64,000 nucleotides of DNA from NCBI GenBank assembly GCA_965279195.1, contig CBDIHP010000030.1, forward strand, positions 62,001-126,000. The letters run 5' to 3'. Shown in pieces: positions 28,515-37,311 of the stretch; within the stretch, counting starts at the first letter, position 1, and the number at the start of each line of letters is the position of its first letter. Both the position numbers and the translations under genes were made by a program. The notes below the pieces were generated by a model, which did no database searches, was not told the DNA's origin, and was given only the letters and a program-made list of their open reading frames with translations. This DNA is from CBDIHP01 sp965279195. GTDB lineage: Bacteria > Planctomycetota > Planctomycetia > Isosphaerales > Isosphaeraceae.

Positions 28515-28781
28515 TCAGCCCTTCGGCGGGTTTTCCAGTTCCTTGATGAGGCCCACGATCATCGCGGGGTCCTTCTTGTCGAGGAGGTGCTGGATCCGCG
28601 TGGCGGGGAATTCGAGCTTGGTGAGGGTGTCGCCGACGCGCTTCCAGAGGCGGTCGCGGGCCTTGCCCTCGGCGAGGTAGATCTCGGCGGCGAGGTCGGC
28701 GAGGCGCTGCTTGGCGATGTTGTCGAAGTTCTGGTAGTAGCGGTTGATGATCTTCTGCTGATAGGGCGAGTAATCGGCCAT
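28515..28781 (-). CDS. Small conserved-looking helical protein
   Basis: An 88-residue soluble protein, not recognised. It starts MADYSPYQQKIINRYYQNFD and is helical and charged throughout (RLADLAAEIYLAEGKARDRL, DPAMIVGLIKELENPPKG). There is no signal peptide or cysteine. The start at 28781 is placed where the coherent helix begins. It lies 58 bases after the arfB stop in the same direction, so the two are likely co-transcribed, which may link it to translation, but that is inference. Confidence 0.6.
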   Translation of the reverse strand: MADYSPYQQKIINRYYQNFDNIAKQRLADLAAEIYLAEGKARDRLWKRVGDTLTKLEFPATRIQHLLDKKDPAMIVGLIKELENPPKG

Positions 28782-28839
28782 GGGTCCCTTTCCTCCGTGG
28801 GGGCGTGCGGATCCTCGTCGGGGCGCGGGGCCTGGGGGA

Positions 28840-29295
28840 TCAGTCGAGATCGGGCTTGCGTCGGAGTTTCTTGGTCTCGCCCCGGCGCTGCTTGGCCTCG
28901 ACGCGTCGCTTCTTGGAGCCGAGGGTGGGGCGGCTGGGGCGTCGCGGCTTGGGCGGGTTGAGTGCATCGAGGAGGAGCTGCCGGAGTTTCTCCAGGCAAT
29001 CCTCGATGTTGCGCCCCTGGTCGCGGGTGAGCTGGGAGGTGATCACGAGCTCGCCCTCGGCATTGAGCCGGTTGGCGGCGAGGCGGAGGACGCGCGAGAG
29101 TAATAGAGGAGGGAGCGAGGGGCTTTCGGTCGGCTTCCAGCGCAGGGTGGCCTTGGAATTGACCTTGTTGACGTTCTGCCCCCCGGGGCCCCCGGACCGC
29201 GCGAACTCGAAGGCGAACTCCGAACGGGGGACGGCCAGCCGGTGGTCCACGATGAGGAGTCGACTTGTGTCCGGCGCGGGTTCGCTTTCGTTCAT
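28840..29295 (-). CDS. arfB: Alternative ribosome-rescue peptidyl-tRNA hydrolase ArfB
   Basis: A 151-residue class I release-factor-like protein that frees ribosomes stalled at mRNA ends by hydrolysing peptidyl-tRNA. The catalytic GGQ loop is present in the ArfB form SGGPGGQNVNKVNSKATLRW (GGQ about residues 38-40), with no codon-recognition domain before it. The C-terminus is strongly basic (KPRRPSRPTLGSKKRRVEAK), as needed to enter the empty mRNA channel. Length and both features match the family (about 140 residues in E. coli). Confidence 0.92.
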   Translation of the reverse strand: MNESEPAPDTSRLLIVDHRLAVPRSEFAFEFARSGGPGGQNVNKVNSKATLRWKPTESPSLPPLLLSRVLRLAANRLNAEGELVITSQLTRDQGRNIEDCLEKLRQLLLDALNPPKPRRPSRPTLGSKKRRVEAKQRRGETKKLRRKPDLD

Positions 29296-29365
29296 GACCC
29301 GATCTTAACGAACGTCGGGGAGTTCGTCTCGGCCTGATCGTTCGGATGCGGCTTCGAAACGACGC

Positions 29366-29401
29366 GGCCGACCGCCCCGATGAGAATCGGGGCGGCCGGC
29401 C
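29366..29401 (-). terminator. Strong hairpin after the LExR surface-protein gene
   Basis: A stem of 10 plus 5 bp with one A-C mismatch (29366-29381 with 29386-29401), loop GAGA, starts 31 bases beyond the stop of the gene at 29432. On the minus strand GTCGTTTCG follows. Probably a terminator. Confidence 0.6.
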
Positions 29402-29431
29402 TCCGCCGGCTGGCGGCATCGGTTCGGGAGA

Positions 29432-31033
29432 TTACTCGGCGGTAGCGACCGCGGTGGCGTCGATGGCCTGGGTCATGTCCATCCCCTGCATGGCGGCCTT
29501 CTTGGCGTTGCGCTGGATGGCCCGGGCGGCGACCTGGGTGGCCTTGACGGTCTTCTTGATCTTCACCTTGTTGGCGGGGACCGAGTTGGCGGCGGCCTGG
29601 TTGACCTGGACACCGGCGAGATTGAGGGCCCCGGCGGGGATCTTTGGAGGCGGGGTCGGCACCACCCCGTTGACGATGTCGATGTTGTTCCGCTTGGCGT
29701 AGGCGACGAACCGCTTCTCCTGGGCGTTCCTGGCGGCCTGGCTGTAGAAGGAGGCGTCGCGGTTGATGACGTTCGCCGAGCTGTCGAAGGTGGTGCCGTC
29801 GAGCAGGGCCCCGGAGACCGAGGCGGTGGTCTTGCCGCTGGGCAGGTTCACGTCCAGCCCGGAGAAGACGAAGACCGCGTCGAGCCGACCGTCGCCGTTG
29901 ACGTCGCGGTTGAAGTTGAGGATCGGCCTGGCGCGGGGTGCCGCCGGATTCGCCGGGTCGCCGAGGGTGACGGTGGCCGGGTCGATCTGGGTGGCGTCGA
30001 AGGTGGTGGTGCTGAAGATGTAGGCCCGGACCGCCGAGGCGTGGGCCGAGTCGATGATCGTCCCCTCGTGGGGGTTGATCTTGATCGGCGGGCAGACCAT
30101 GGGCGGGGTCGGCGGCGGGGTGGCGTCGCCGAGCCGGAATCCGGTGAGCGGGAAGGTGGATTCGTTGATTGTGGTCGAGTTGGTGACCGCCTTGCCGCCG
30201 ATCTGGATCACCGAGTCCGCGGTGAGCGGGTTGCCGGTGGTCTGCTGATAGAGCTGGGAGAAGTTATTGATCCGGAACTCGACGTTCGGATGATTCGGGT
30301 CGTTGACGAGGTAGACGTCGCCCCGGAATTGGGGGAGTGGGGTAGCCAGGTCGACCCCACCGACGGGGTTGGCGGGATTGGCATTGACCGTCGCCGTTCC
30401 GACCTGATACGGTTTCGCCCCGACGGCGGGATTCAGCGGGAAGCCGGCAAATGTGTCGGGGACACCGTTGTTCTTCAGGCTCAGCAAGGCAGCGATCGAC
30501 TCGCGACCCTGGAGGTCGGCGGGGTCGGGGCTCCCGACGGAGAGGTCAAAGTTACTGTTGACCACGGACGCCGGGATGCTGCTGCTGAGGTTGGCGCTGT
30601 CGCCGTTGTTATCGACATCCCCGGCGATGACCTGCTTACCGGTGTTGGGATCCGTGGGATCCTCGACGCCGATGCTGAGGACGTCGGTGGTCGAATCGTA
30701 GGAGACCCGCAGCCCCTGGACGTCGAGGCCCGTCTGCTGGAAATAGGGTTGCAAACCGGGCGGGATGACCGCTGGTTGAACCTTGGACGGGTCCCCCTTC
30801 TGGAAGAAGGAGTTTCCGGGGACGTTGGGATCCCGATTGAAGATCACCACACCGTTGTTAGCGGATGTAGCGGGAAAATCGATTGGGACGTTTCCGGTGA
30901 AGTTGACGGCCAGAAGCTGTCGATGATCCAACTGTTCGAGTCGGACGTTTGCGGCTCGCTTGGGTGACTTGGTCCCCGCGCGACGCCGGCGCCACGACTG
31001 GACGGCATCAACGATTCTCGTGAGGAACGACAT
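29432..31033 (-). CDS. Large exported protein with planctomycete LExLxxR signal
   Basis: A 533-residue exported protein of unknown function. A basic N-terminal stretch (QSWRRRRAGTKSPKRAAN) leads to VRLEQLDHRQLLAVNFTGNV, the planctomycete LExR-LLA type signal. The next 270 residues parallel the PEP-CTERM protein encoded divergently at 31308: FTGNVPIDFP, LRVSYDSTTDVLSIGVEDP, IAGDVDNNGDSAN, GRESIAALLSL and HPNVEFRINNFSQL. A second beta region follows (ATVTLGDPANPAAPRARPIL, FNRDVNGDGRLDAVFVFSGL, a Ca-binding-like DxNxDGxxD loop), and an Ala/Lys-rich tail ends the protein. The start at 31033 is the only Met before the signal. Confidence 0.75.
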   Translation of the reverse strand: MSFLTRIVDAVQSWRRRRAGTKSPKRAANVRLEQLDHRQLLAVNFTGNVPIDFPATSANNGVVIFNRDPNVPGNSFFQKGDPSKVQPAVIPPGLQPYFQQTGLDVQGLRVSYDSTTDVLSIGVEDPTDPNTGKQVIAGDVDNNGDSANLSSSIPASVVNSNFDLSVGSPDPADLQGRESIAALLSLKNNGVPDTFAGFPLNPAVGAKPYQVGTATVNANPANPVGGVDLATPLPQFRGDVYLVNDPNHPNVEFRINNFSQLYQQTTGNPLTADSVIQIGGKAVTNSTTINESTFPLTGFRLGDATPPPTPPMVCPPIKINPHEGTIIDSAHASAVRAYIFSTTTFDATQIDPATVTLGDPANPAAPRARPILNFNRDVNGDGRLDAVFVFSGLDVNLPSGKTTASVSGALLDGTTFDSSANVINRDASFYSQAARNAQEKRFVAYAKRNNIDIVNGVVPTPPPKIPAGALNLAGVQVNQAAANSVPANKVKIKKTVKATQVAARAIQRNAKKAAMQGMDMTQAIDATAVATAE

Positions 31034-31307
31034 CGCGCCAGAGTCCTTTCTGCCTGGTGACTGGCCCTTCCAAGGTTAGGCCCGGGGGAAGAACGCGGTC
31101 TGTAGGAGGGGTGGAGGATCCGCTCCAACTCGGACCGTCCCGCAGGCGCGAGAAGTAGACGTCGGGGGTCGCCCCGATGACGGACGATTGGAAGCCCTTC
31201 GCTCTCGCGAACGACCGGCCGAAGGTCCCCGTCAACAAGTCCTCGCGCGACGCCAACCGGTGCCGCGTATCCTGGGACGACAACCTTAACGTGGGAGGAG
31301 ACTCGTT

Positions 31308-32174
31308 ATGGTTCGCAGCCTCGCCGTCCGCGGCGCCTTCCTGGCCCTCGCCTTGGTGGCCGCGACCCGCACCTGCCGAGCCGACAAGATCACGTACACG
31401 GGCAACGTCGAGAGCGACATGCCCACGTCTAACAAGAACGTGGTCCTGATCCCCGGCAACGCGATCGACACGACCGCTCAGGCGGCGTGGATGACCGCGG
31501 AGGGTAAGGTCAACGGCTGGGTCATGAAGGACATCCGACTCAGCTATGACGCTGCATCGGACACGCTCCAGGTGGGCGTGAATTTCTGGGGTGTCGCCGG
31601 CGACGCCGACGGCGACGGGGATCCGAGTCGCACGGATCCGCGCACGTCCAAGGTGATGGGAGTGGACGCGCCCAATCTGTCGGGGCACGAGTCGATCTCG
31701 GTCGCCTTCGCGGCCGACAGCACGACGAGCCCGGGGGTGGCCGGCACGCCGATCATCGTCGCCGGCGTCCCCTACGACAAGACGAAGGCGGGGCCGGGGC
31801 TCGACGGCTTCACCGTCTCGAGCTACACCGGCCAGTCGGGCATCAGCATCGCCTACAACTACAAGGACAACCTGCCCGACCATCAGGGGACGCTGGCGTT
31901 CAACCCCGACGCCGCCCACCCGGACTTCGAGTTCTCGATCAAGAATTTCTCGAAGATCCCGGGGCTCGACCCGAACAAGGGCGTCTGGGTGAAGGCGTAC
32001 GCCGGCACCCCGGACGACATCGTAACGGGCGACAGCTTCATCAACGGGTACCGCGTGTCGAAGCTGGTGCCGCAGACCATCCCCGAGCCCGGCACGGTCC
32101 TGGCCTGGACCGTCGTGGCCGGCGGCCTGGCGTGGCGCGGTCGCAAGCGACTCCGCCTCGCGGCTTCGTACTGA
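31308..32174 (+). CDS. PEP-CTERM sorting-signal protein, paralogue of the divergent LExR protein
   Basis: A 288-residue exported protein. Signal peptide MVRSLAVRGAFLALALVAAT; mature region with ITYTGNVESDMP, IRLSYDAASDTLQVGVNFWG, VAGDADGDGDPSRTDPR (Ca-binding-like), HESISVAFAAD and HPDFEFSIKNFSKI. The C-terminus is a textbook PEP-CTERM signal: IPEPGT, a hydrophobic stretch (VLAWTVVAGGLAW), then RGRKRLR, the target of an exosortase. GGAGGAG seven bases upstream fixes the start. No exosortase gene is in the window. The mature part aligns by eye with the first 300 residues of the protein at 29432. Confidence 0.8.
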   Translation: MVRSLAVRGAFLALALVAATRTCRADKITYTGNVESDMPTSNKNVVLIPGNAIDTTAQAAWMTAEGKVNGWVMKDIRLSYDAASDTLQVGVNFWGVAGDADGDGDPSRTDPRTSKVMGVDAPNLSGHESISVAFAADSTTSPGVAGTPIIVAGVPYDKTKAGPGLDGFTVSSYTGQSGISIAYNYKDNLPDHQGTLAFNPDAAHPDFEFSIKNFSKIPGLDPNKGVWVKAYAGTPDDIVTGDSFINGYRVSKLVPQTIPEPGTVLAWTVVAGGLAWRGRKRLRLAASY

Positions 32175-32509
32175 TCCGGGTTTCCGGAGACGCCCATCCA
32201 TAACGTCACCATTTCATCCTAGCGCCGTGCGGCCCGGTCCCCGGGTCGCTAGCCTAAGAGATCGGGCGACCGGGCAACTCGCCATCGGCCGTTTCCAGCC
32301 CCCGGATCGGCCCCCCCTGATACAGACCAATCGCCGGGACCAACCGGACCTCCGGTCACAACCGTCAAAAACCTCACGAGCCGATCCCCACCCCGGGACC
32401 GGCTCGTTTTGGTTTCGAACGGCCTGCGGATGGAGGCTTGATTCGCCCGTCGCCGTTGCCGCACAATCGGGAAAAATGGATCCCCACCCACCCTTCGCGA
32501 GGCATTTCC
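32175..32509. other. 335-base intergenic region
   Basis: No gene is supported. It contains the terminator at 32376-32410 and presumably the promoter of the gene at 32510. Nothing else is evident. Confidence 0.5.
32376..32410 (+). terminator. Rho-independent terminator
   Basis: ACGAGCCG (32376-32383) pairs with CGGCTCGT (32400-32407), with inner TCCC/GGGA pairs, followed by TTTTGGTTT. It lies 200 bases beyond the PEP-CTERM gene stop. Confidence 0.65.
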
Positions 32510-33109
32510 ATGTCGCGGTCCTGGCCCTGCCTGATTGGACTCGCCCTCGTCGCCCTGGCCTCGGGCGCGGACGATGCCCCGGTCGCCGGGCTCGACATGA
32601 GCAAGGCGGTCGCCTGTAGGAAGATCAATGGATTCGAGGACTTCGAGCCCCTCGACGAGCCGAAGGTCACGACCGAGGACAAGCTCCTCGTCTACTACCG
32701 CCCGCTCCATTACGTCATGAAGGAGCACAAGGAGGGCGGCTACGTCGCCCACTTCAAGCAGGACGTCAAGGTCCGCAAGCGCGGCGAGAAGAAGGTCCTC
32801 TGGGTCAAGGACAATCTCCTCGACTTCGAGGCCCGGAACCCGACTCAGCCGGTCCGGATCTACCTGACCAACAGCATCTCGGTCAAAGGGTTCCCGCCGG
32901 GCGAGTACGACATGGACATCGTCCTGCGCGATGCCCTCAAGCCCGGCACCTCCGCCACCCAGACCATGCGATTCCAGGTCGTCGCCCCCCCGCCGCTACC
33001 CAAGGACGATTCCGCCGCCGAGCCGGAAAAGAGAGAGGCTCCCCCCGAGGAGAAGCCCCAGGGGAAGCCCACGAAGAAGGCCCGACGCTCACCGAAATCC
33101 GCTGACTAG
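32510..33109 (+). CDS. Small exported protein of unknown function
   Basis: A 199-residue protein with signal peptide MSRSWPCLIGLALVALASGA. The mature part is a beta-rich region (PLDEPKVTTEDKLLVYYRPL, HFKQDVKVRKRGEKKVLWVK, IYLTNSISVKGFPPGEYDMD) that looks like one Ig-like or Greek-key domain, followed by a Pro/Lys/Glu-rich tail (EKREAPPEEKPQGKPTKKAR). I recall similar short proteins in planctomycetes but know no function. The start at 32510 fits the signal peptide. Confidence 0.65.
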   Translation: MSRSWPCLIGLALVALASGADDAPVAGLDMSKAVACRKINGFEDFEPLDEPKVTTEDKLLVYYRPLHYVMKEHKEGGYVAHFKQDVKVRKRGEKKVLWVKDNLLDFEARNPTQPVRIYLTNSISVKGFPPGEYDMDIVLRDALKPGTSATQTMRFQVVAPPPLPKDDSAAEPEKREAPPEEKPQGKPTKKARRSPKSAD

Positions 33110-33155
33110 GGTGACTTGCGTCCACCGCACGGGCATGACGCCCGGCCAATCACGA

Positions 33156-33189
33156 CCGAGGATACCCCAGGTTTCCGTCCTCGGAAACC
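33156..33189. terminator. Overlapping hairpins between convergent genes
   Basis: GGTTTCC (33170-33176) pairs with GGAAACC (33183-33189). Alternatively CCGAGGA (33156-33162) pairs with TCCTCGG (33178-33184). The two helices exclude each other. They lie 47 bases beyond the stop of the rightward gene. Confidence 0.4.
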
Positions 33190-33331
33190 CAGGATCTGCC
33201 CGGCCGTGGGAGCAAGGGTGGTTCTCGGCCGGGGTTCCGGATTCGAAACCCGCTGTGCGCCTGACATGACCCGTCGTTCACCCTGGTGGGTGCGATGGAC
33301 CCGGGTCCTAGAGGCCGCTACGTGGCGCCCC

Positions 33332-34432
33332 TTACTCCTCCTCGAAGGGGAGCTTCATTCCTGGCTTGGTTTCGAGGGACACGTCCTTCGGCTCGGTGGC
33401 CTTGATGTAGACGTCCATCTGTTGGCCGACGTAGAGGCTGGTGGAGCGGTCGCCGGGGAGGGCGTAGACGACCTGCAACACGCGGGTGTCGACCCGCTCG
33501 GCATTGTCGCCGGTCAGGCTCCGCTTGGGGATGACGTAGGGCTCGACCTTCACGGGGGTCAGCGGGAACCGCACCTGCGGGCGCCCCTTGAGGGTCGCGA
33601 CGGCGGGCGAGGTCCGGTCGAAGTAGGGGGCGTCGTTCTCGTCGATGTCGACCCGGACGTGGAGCTGATCCACGTTGCCGAGCACGACCATCGGCTCCTT
33701 CCAGGCCTGGGAGGCGAGCTGGCCGGGCCGGACGTTGACCTGGAGGACCTGGCCGTCCGTCGGGGCGCGGACGATCAGTCGGTCGAGGTTGGCCCGGATG
33801 CTCTCGACGGAGCTTTCGGCCTGGACCACGGCGGCCCGGGCGATTTCGATGTCTTCCTTCCAGGAGCCGGCGAGGATCTTCTGGAGTTCGGCCTGCGCCT
33901 TCTCCACGGCGGCCTTGGCGGCGAGGTACGTGTAGCGGTCCTTGTCGTGCTCGCTGGCGGGGACCATCTGCTTGGAATAGAGCTTCTCGGACCGGCCCAT
34001 CGCGACCTCGGCGTCGAATAGCCGGGCCTTGGACTCCTCGACGGCGGCCGTCGCGGGGGGGATGTCCTCGGGGCGAGGTGCCGATTCGAGCTTGTGGAGC
34101 TGGGCCTTCGCGGCCAGAACCATCGCCCCGCGGACCTTCAGCTCGGCCTGGAGGTCGCGGTCGTCGATGCAGAAGAACTCGTCCCCCTTCTTGACCCGGT
34201 CACCGACCTTCACCTTCACGACGTTGACGACCCCGGGCACGACCGTGCCGATCGGGATGTTCTCCATCTTGGATTCGATGATGCCCGCGCCCGCGATCGA
34301 CTTCATCTTGGGGTGCGTCGGCGGCTCGACCAGGGGCTGCGCCATGGTCTGCTGCGGGCGGTTGAGGACGGTCATCAGGCCATAGCCGAGGCCGATCACG
34401 GCCAGCAGGGGCAACACATATCGCGTGAACAT
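33332..34432 (-). CDS. Membrane-fusion (HlyD/DevB-type) subunit of an ABC exporter
   Basis: A 366-residue periplasmic adaptor that would link the inner-membrane ABC transporter to an outer-membrane channel. One N-terminal membrane anchor (YVLPLLAVIGLGYGLMTVL), a biotinyl-lipoyl-like half motif (GTVVPGVVNVVKVKVGDRVK, about 62-85), a coiled-coil hairpin (about 110-215; AAKAAVEKAQAELQKILAGS), then a second lipoyl half and beta-barrel (LIVRAPTDGQVLQVNVRPGQ, VRVDIDENDAP). It is the last gene of a four-gene leftward operon: regulator, permease, ATPase, adaptor. Substrate unknown. Confidence 0.88.
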   Translation of the reverse strand: MFTRYVLPLLAVIGLGYGLMTVLNRPQQTMAQPLVEPPTHPKMKSIAGAGIIESKMENIPIGTVVPGVVNVVKVKVGDRVKKGDEFFCIDDRDLQAELKVRGAMVLAAKAQLHKLESAPRPEDIPPATAAVEESKARLFDAEVAMGRSEKLYSKQMVPASEHDKDRYTYLAAKAAVEKAQAELQKILAGSWKEDIEIARAAVVQAESSVESIRANLDRLIVRAPTDGQVLQVNVRPGQLASQAWKEPMVVLGNVDQLHVRVDIDENDAPYFDRTSPAVATLKGRPQVRFPLTPVKVEPYVIPKRSLTGDNAERVDTRVLQVVYALPGDRSTSLYVGQQMDVYIKATEPKDVSLETKPGMKLPFEEE

Positions 34433-34459
34433 GGGCGTGGGTCCTGTTTCGTCGTTCGA

Positions 34460-35299
34460 TCAGAAAATGAGTTCGTCGGCGAACGACTCGGCGGTCGCCA
34501 TCGCGGGCGAGGGCGTGTGCGGGCCGGGGCCTCCCCGGGCCAGCCCCGGGCGGACCTCGACGCGCTCGACGGCGCCGTCGTCCATGTGGGTGATCCGGTC
34601 GCCGAAGTGGAAGACGCGGTTGTCGTGGGTGACGACCACCACCGCCCGGTCGGGCCGGACGGCCGCCTCGCGGAGCAGGCCCATCACCGACAGCCCGGTG
34701 TCGTGGTCGAGCGCGGCCGTCGGCTCGTCGCAGACGAGCAGGCTGGGCTCGTGCACCAGGGCCCGGGCGATCGCCACGCGTTGCTGCTGGCCGCCGGAGA
34801 GCTGATTCGGGAGGCTCTCGGTCTTCTTGCCCATGCCGAGCGAGCCGAGGATCTCGCGCGCCCGGTTCACGGCCTTGAGCCTCGGCCAGCCGGCGATCAC
34901 CAGCGGCAGTGAGGCGTTCTCGGCCGACGTCAGCGCGGGCAGGAGGTTGTATTGCTGGAAGATGAAGCCGATCCGGCTCGCGCGGAACCGGGTCTTCGCC
35001 CGGTCCCGCATCGCCGAGACCTCCTCGTCGAAGATGGTGACCCTGCCGTCGTCGGCGTCGAGGATGCCGGCGATGACCGACAGGAGCGTCGTCTTGCCGC
35101 AGCCGGAGGGCCCGACGATGAGCGTCATCTCCCCCTTGTACACATCCCAGTCGATGTGCTTCAGGGCCATGACCTTCTGCTCGCCCTCGCCGAAGTGCTT
35201 GGACACCCCGCGCACCGACACCGCCAACTGCTCCGCCGGGCGTTCGCCCGTCGGCCGGCATGCCGTCATCGGCTGGGATGCATGAGTCGAGTCCGACAT
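34460..35299 (-). CDS. ABC exporter ATPase (DevA/MacB/LolD type)
   Basis: A 279-residue ATP-binding subunit. Walker A GPSGCGKTT (about 63-71), Q-loop FIFQQYNLLP, signature LSGGQQQRVAIARAL, Walker B LLVCDEPTAALD, H-loop VVTHDNRV. About 25 residues before the domain (HASQPMTACRPTGERPAEQL) are extra and unstructured. It is followed by the adaptor gene after 27 bases and preceded by the permease gene by 46 bases. Its partner is the FtsX-like permease rather than a typical 6-TM exporter. Confidence 0.92.
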   Translation of the reverse strand: MSDSTHASQPMTACRPTGERPAEQLAVSVRGVSKHFGEGEQKVMALKHIDWDVYKGEMTLIVGPSGCGKTTLLSVIAGILDADDGRVTIFDEEVSAMRDRAKTRFRASRIGFIFQQYNLLPALTSAENASLPLVIAGWPRLKAVNRAREILGSLGMGKKTESLPNQLSGGQQQRVAIARALVHEPSLLVCDEPTAALDHDTGLSVMGLLREAAVRPDRAVVVVTHDNRVFHFGDRITHMDDGAVERVEVRPGLARGGPGPHTPSPAMATAESFADELIF

Positions 35300-35345
35300 C
35301 GATTCGCCTCGTTCGTAGGATTGGGATCGATCCGACGGACACGCC

Positions 35346-36614
35346 TCAGCCGCGGAACACCACCGCGGGCTCCAGCACGATCACCCGGCGCACACTCAGG
35401 AAACTCGCCAGGATGCAGATGAGCACGACCGCCGCGCCCGTGATCGGCAGGAGGGCCACCGGCGTGTAGAACGCCAGCTCGCCCCCCTCCGTCAGCTTGC
35501 CGAACGCCGTTGCCCCGCCGATCCCCAGGCCGAAGCCCAGGAACCCGACGACCGTCGCCTGGAGCAGGATCATCCCGACGATCCGGCCGTTCGTGGTCCC
35601 CATCGCCTTGAGGGCCCCGAACTGCTTGAGGTTCTCGAGCGTGAAGTTGTAGAACGTCTGCCCGGCGATGGCCGTCCCGACCAGGAAGCCCAGGAACGCC
35701 GTGATCCCGAAGTTGATCGGGATGCCGGTGTACTTGAGGTAGTAGTCGATGGTCGTCCAGGTGAACTGCTCGCTGGTCGCCGCTCCGAGGCCGGTCGTGC
35801 TCTTGATCCGCTCGGCCACCTTCTTCGGGTCCAGCCCAGGCTCGGCCTTCGCCAGGACGTACGAGAGCAGCTTCCGCTCCTTGGGGACGAATCCCTTGGC
35901 CCGGCTGTACGTCGTGTAGACGACCGGGTTGGCCTGGAAGGTCCGGGTCGCCTCGCAGACGCCGACGATGATCGCCCGGTGGTCGTTCATCTCGATCTCG
36001 CGGCCGACGAACCGCGAGAGCTTCGAATTGTCCTTCTCCGACTCGCCCCCCTGCCCCGGGAAGAGTTTCCGGAGGCCGACCTTGTCGACGATGATCGCGT
36101 CGGGCTTGCGGAGGTCCGAGAGGCTCCCCACGAGGATCCGGCTGATGGGAGGCGCACCGACGAGCGTCGTGTCGTCGAGCCCCAGCAGGATCACCTGCTC
36201 GATGATGTCCTGCTTGCGGTAGGTCGGGATGCCCTGCTCGTCGCGGACGATCCTCGGCTCGGTCTTCTGGACCTTCGACCGCAGTTCGGGCTTGATCGGC
36301 TGATACGTCGTGAGCTTGGCCCGGGCCAGTCCTTTATAGAGGGGCACCGCCCACCGGACGCCCTCGACGCCCCGGACCCGATAGAGGTTGTTTTCGATCA
36401 TCGGCTTGACGTCGTCGATGAACCGCACGTTCGGGTCCATGACCCAGAGGTCGGCGCCCGTGGTGTCGGTGATCTGCGCGGCGGTGCGGAGCATCAGGCC
36501 GCAGAAGATCGACCCCTGCTGGGTGATCAGCAGCGATGAGAACGTCAGGCCGAGGACGATCCCGAAGAACTTGGCCTTGTCGCCCGTCAGCATTTTCAAG
36601 GCGATCCAGGTCAT
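35346..36614 (-). CDS. ABC exporter permease, FtsX/DevC type
   Basis: A 422-residue inner-membrane permease. One N-terminal membrane helix (FFGIVLGLTFSSLLITQQGS) is followed by a large periplasmic domain (about 50-290) and three C-terminal helices (ITAFLGFLVGTAIAGQTFYN; IVGMILLQATVVGFLGFGLG; LPITGAAVVLICILASFLSV), the MacB/FtsX arrangement. DevC of cyanobacteria has the same length and plan. The ATG at 36614 is separated from the stop of the regulator gene by one base (TGACATG), so translation is coupled. Confidence 0.9.
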   Translation of the reverse strand: MTWIALKMLTGDKAKFFGIVLGLTFSSLLITQQGSIFCGLMLRTAAQITDTTGADLWVMDPNVRFIDDVKPMIENNLYRVRGVEGVRWAVPLYKGLARAKLTTYQPIKPELRSKVQKTEPRIVRDEQGIPTYRKQDIIEQVILLGLDDTTLVGAPPISRILVGSLSDLRKPDAIIVDKVGLRKLFPGQGGESEKDNSKLSRFVGREIEMNDHRAIIVGVCEATRTFQANPVVYTTYSRAKGFVPKERKLLSYVLAKAEPGLDPKKVAERIKSTTGLGAATSEQFTWTTIDYYLKYTGIPINFGITAFLGFLVGTAIAGQTFYNFTLENLKQFGALKAMGTTNGRIVGMILLQATVVGFLGFGLGIGGATAFGKLTEGGELAFYTPVALLPITGAAVVLICILASFLSVRRVIVLEPAVVFRG

Positions 36615-36615
36615 G

Positions 36616-37284
36616 TCAGTTCAACTCCGTGCGGGAGGGGACTCGGGGCTCGACCGTGGCGCCCAGCGGCGCCCCGAGCCCGAGCGCGGCCAGGCAGAAC
36701 CGCGCGATGTGGTCGGAAACGAAGTCGAGGTCGAGCCGGGCGTAGGCGTCCTCGCCCAGCAGCCTGACGTTGACCTGCTTCGCGAACTTGTAGTGCAGGC
36801 ACTGTCCGATGATGCTGAAGGCGGTGGCGTCGACCCGGCGCTCGTCTTCGCCAGGGAGGATCTTCCGGAGGATGGTCATGAGGTACTGGAACCTCGGCCG
36901 GATGGTCTGCCGCACCAGGGTGTCGATGGCCGCCGTGGGCTCGGTGATCTCGCGGACCATGAGCCGATGGCGCCACCCCTGCCCCCGGGCCGATTGCCCC
37001 AGGATCATCGCTAGGAACGCCCGAACATATTGCCGCAACTGCTCTTCCGGCGTCGTACCCTGTCCGTCGGGGAACTCCAGCAGGTCCGCGCCGCACTCGT
37101 GCGCCGCGAGGAGTGCCGCCTCGTAGAGCGACTCCTTGGATCCGAAGTAGTAGTTCACCGCCGCGAGGTTCTTCACCTGTGCCCGGTCGCATATCGCGCG
37201 CACCGTCGCCTTCTCGAACCCCTTCTCGGCGAACTCTTCGCCCGCCGCTTCCAGCAACCGGGACTTCGTCTCGTCGATCACCAT
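36616..37284 (-). CDS. TetR-family regulator, CecR (YbiH)-like
   Basis: A 222-residue repressor. The N-terminal TetR helix-turn-helix is clear (SRLLEAAGEEFAEKGFEKAT, VRAICDRAQVKNLAAVNYYF, GSKESLYEAAL). The C-terminal ligand domain resembles the DUF1956 type found in E. coli CecR, which sits next to and controls an HlyD/ABC exporter (ybhGFSR): GQSARGQGWRHRLMVREITE, RFQYLMTILRKILPGEDERR, GQCLHYKFAKQV. The ATG at 37284 has GAGGT six bases upstream and is preferred to an ATG at 37311, which lies inside the operator. It is the first gene of the exporter operon and probably represses itself and the exporter. Confidence 0.88.
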   Translation of the reverse strand: MVIDETKSRLLEAAGEEFAEKGFEKATVRAICDRAQVKNLAAVNYYFGSKESLYEAALLAAHECGADLLEFPDGQGTTPEEQLRQYVRAFLAMILGQSARGQGWRHRLMVREITEPTAAIDTLVRQTIRPRFQYLMTILRKILPGEDERRVDATAFSIIGQCLHYKFAKQVNVRLLGEDAYARLDLDFVSDHIARFCLAALGLGAPLGATVEPRVPSRTELN

Positions 37285-37311
37285 CCAGATACCTCGACGC
37301 GAGACACTCAT

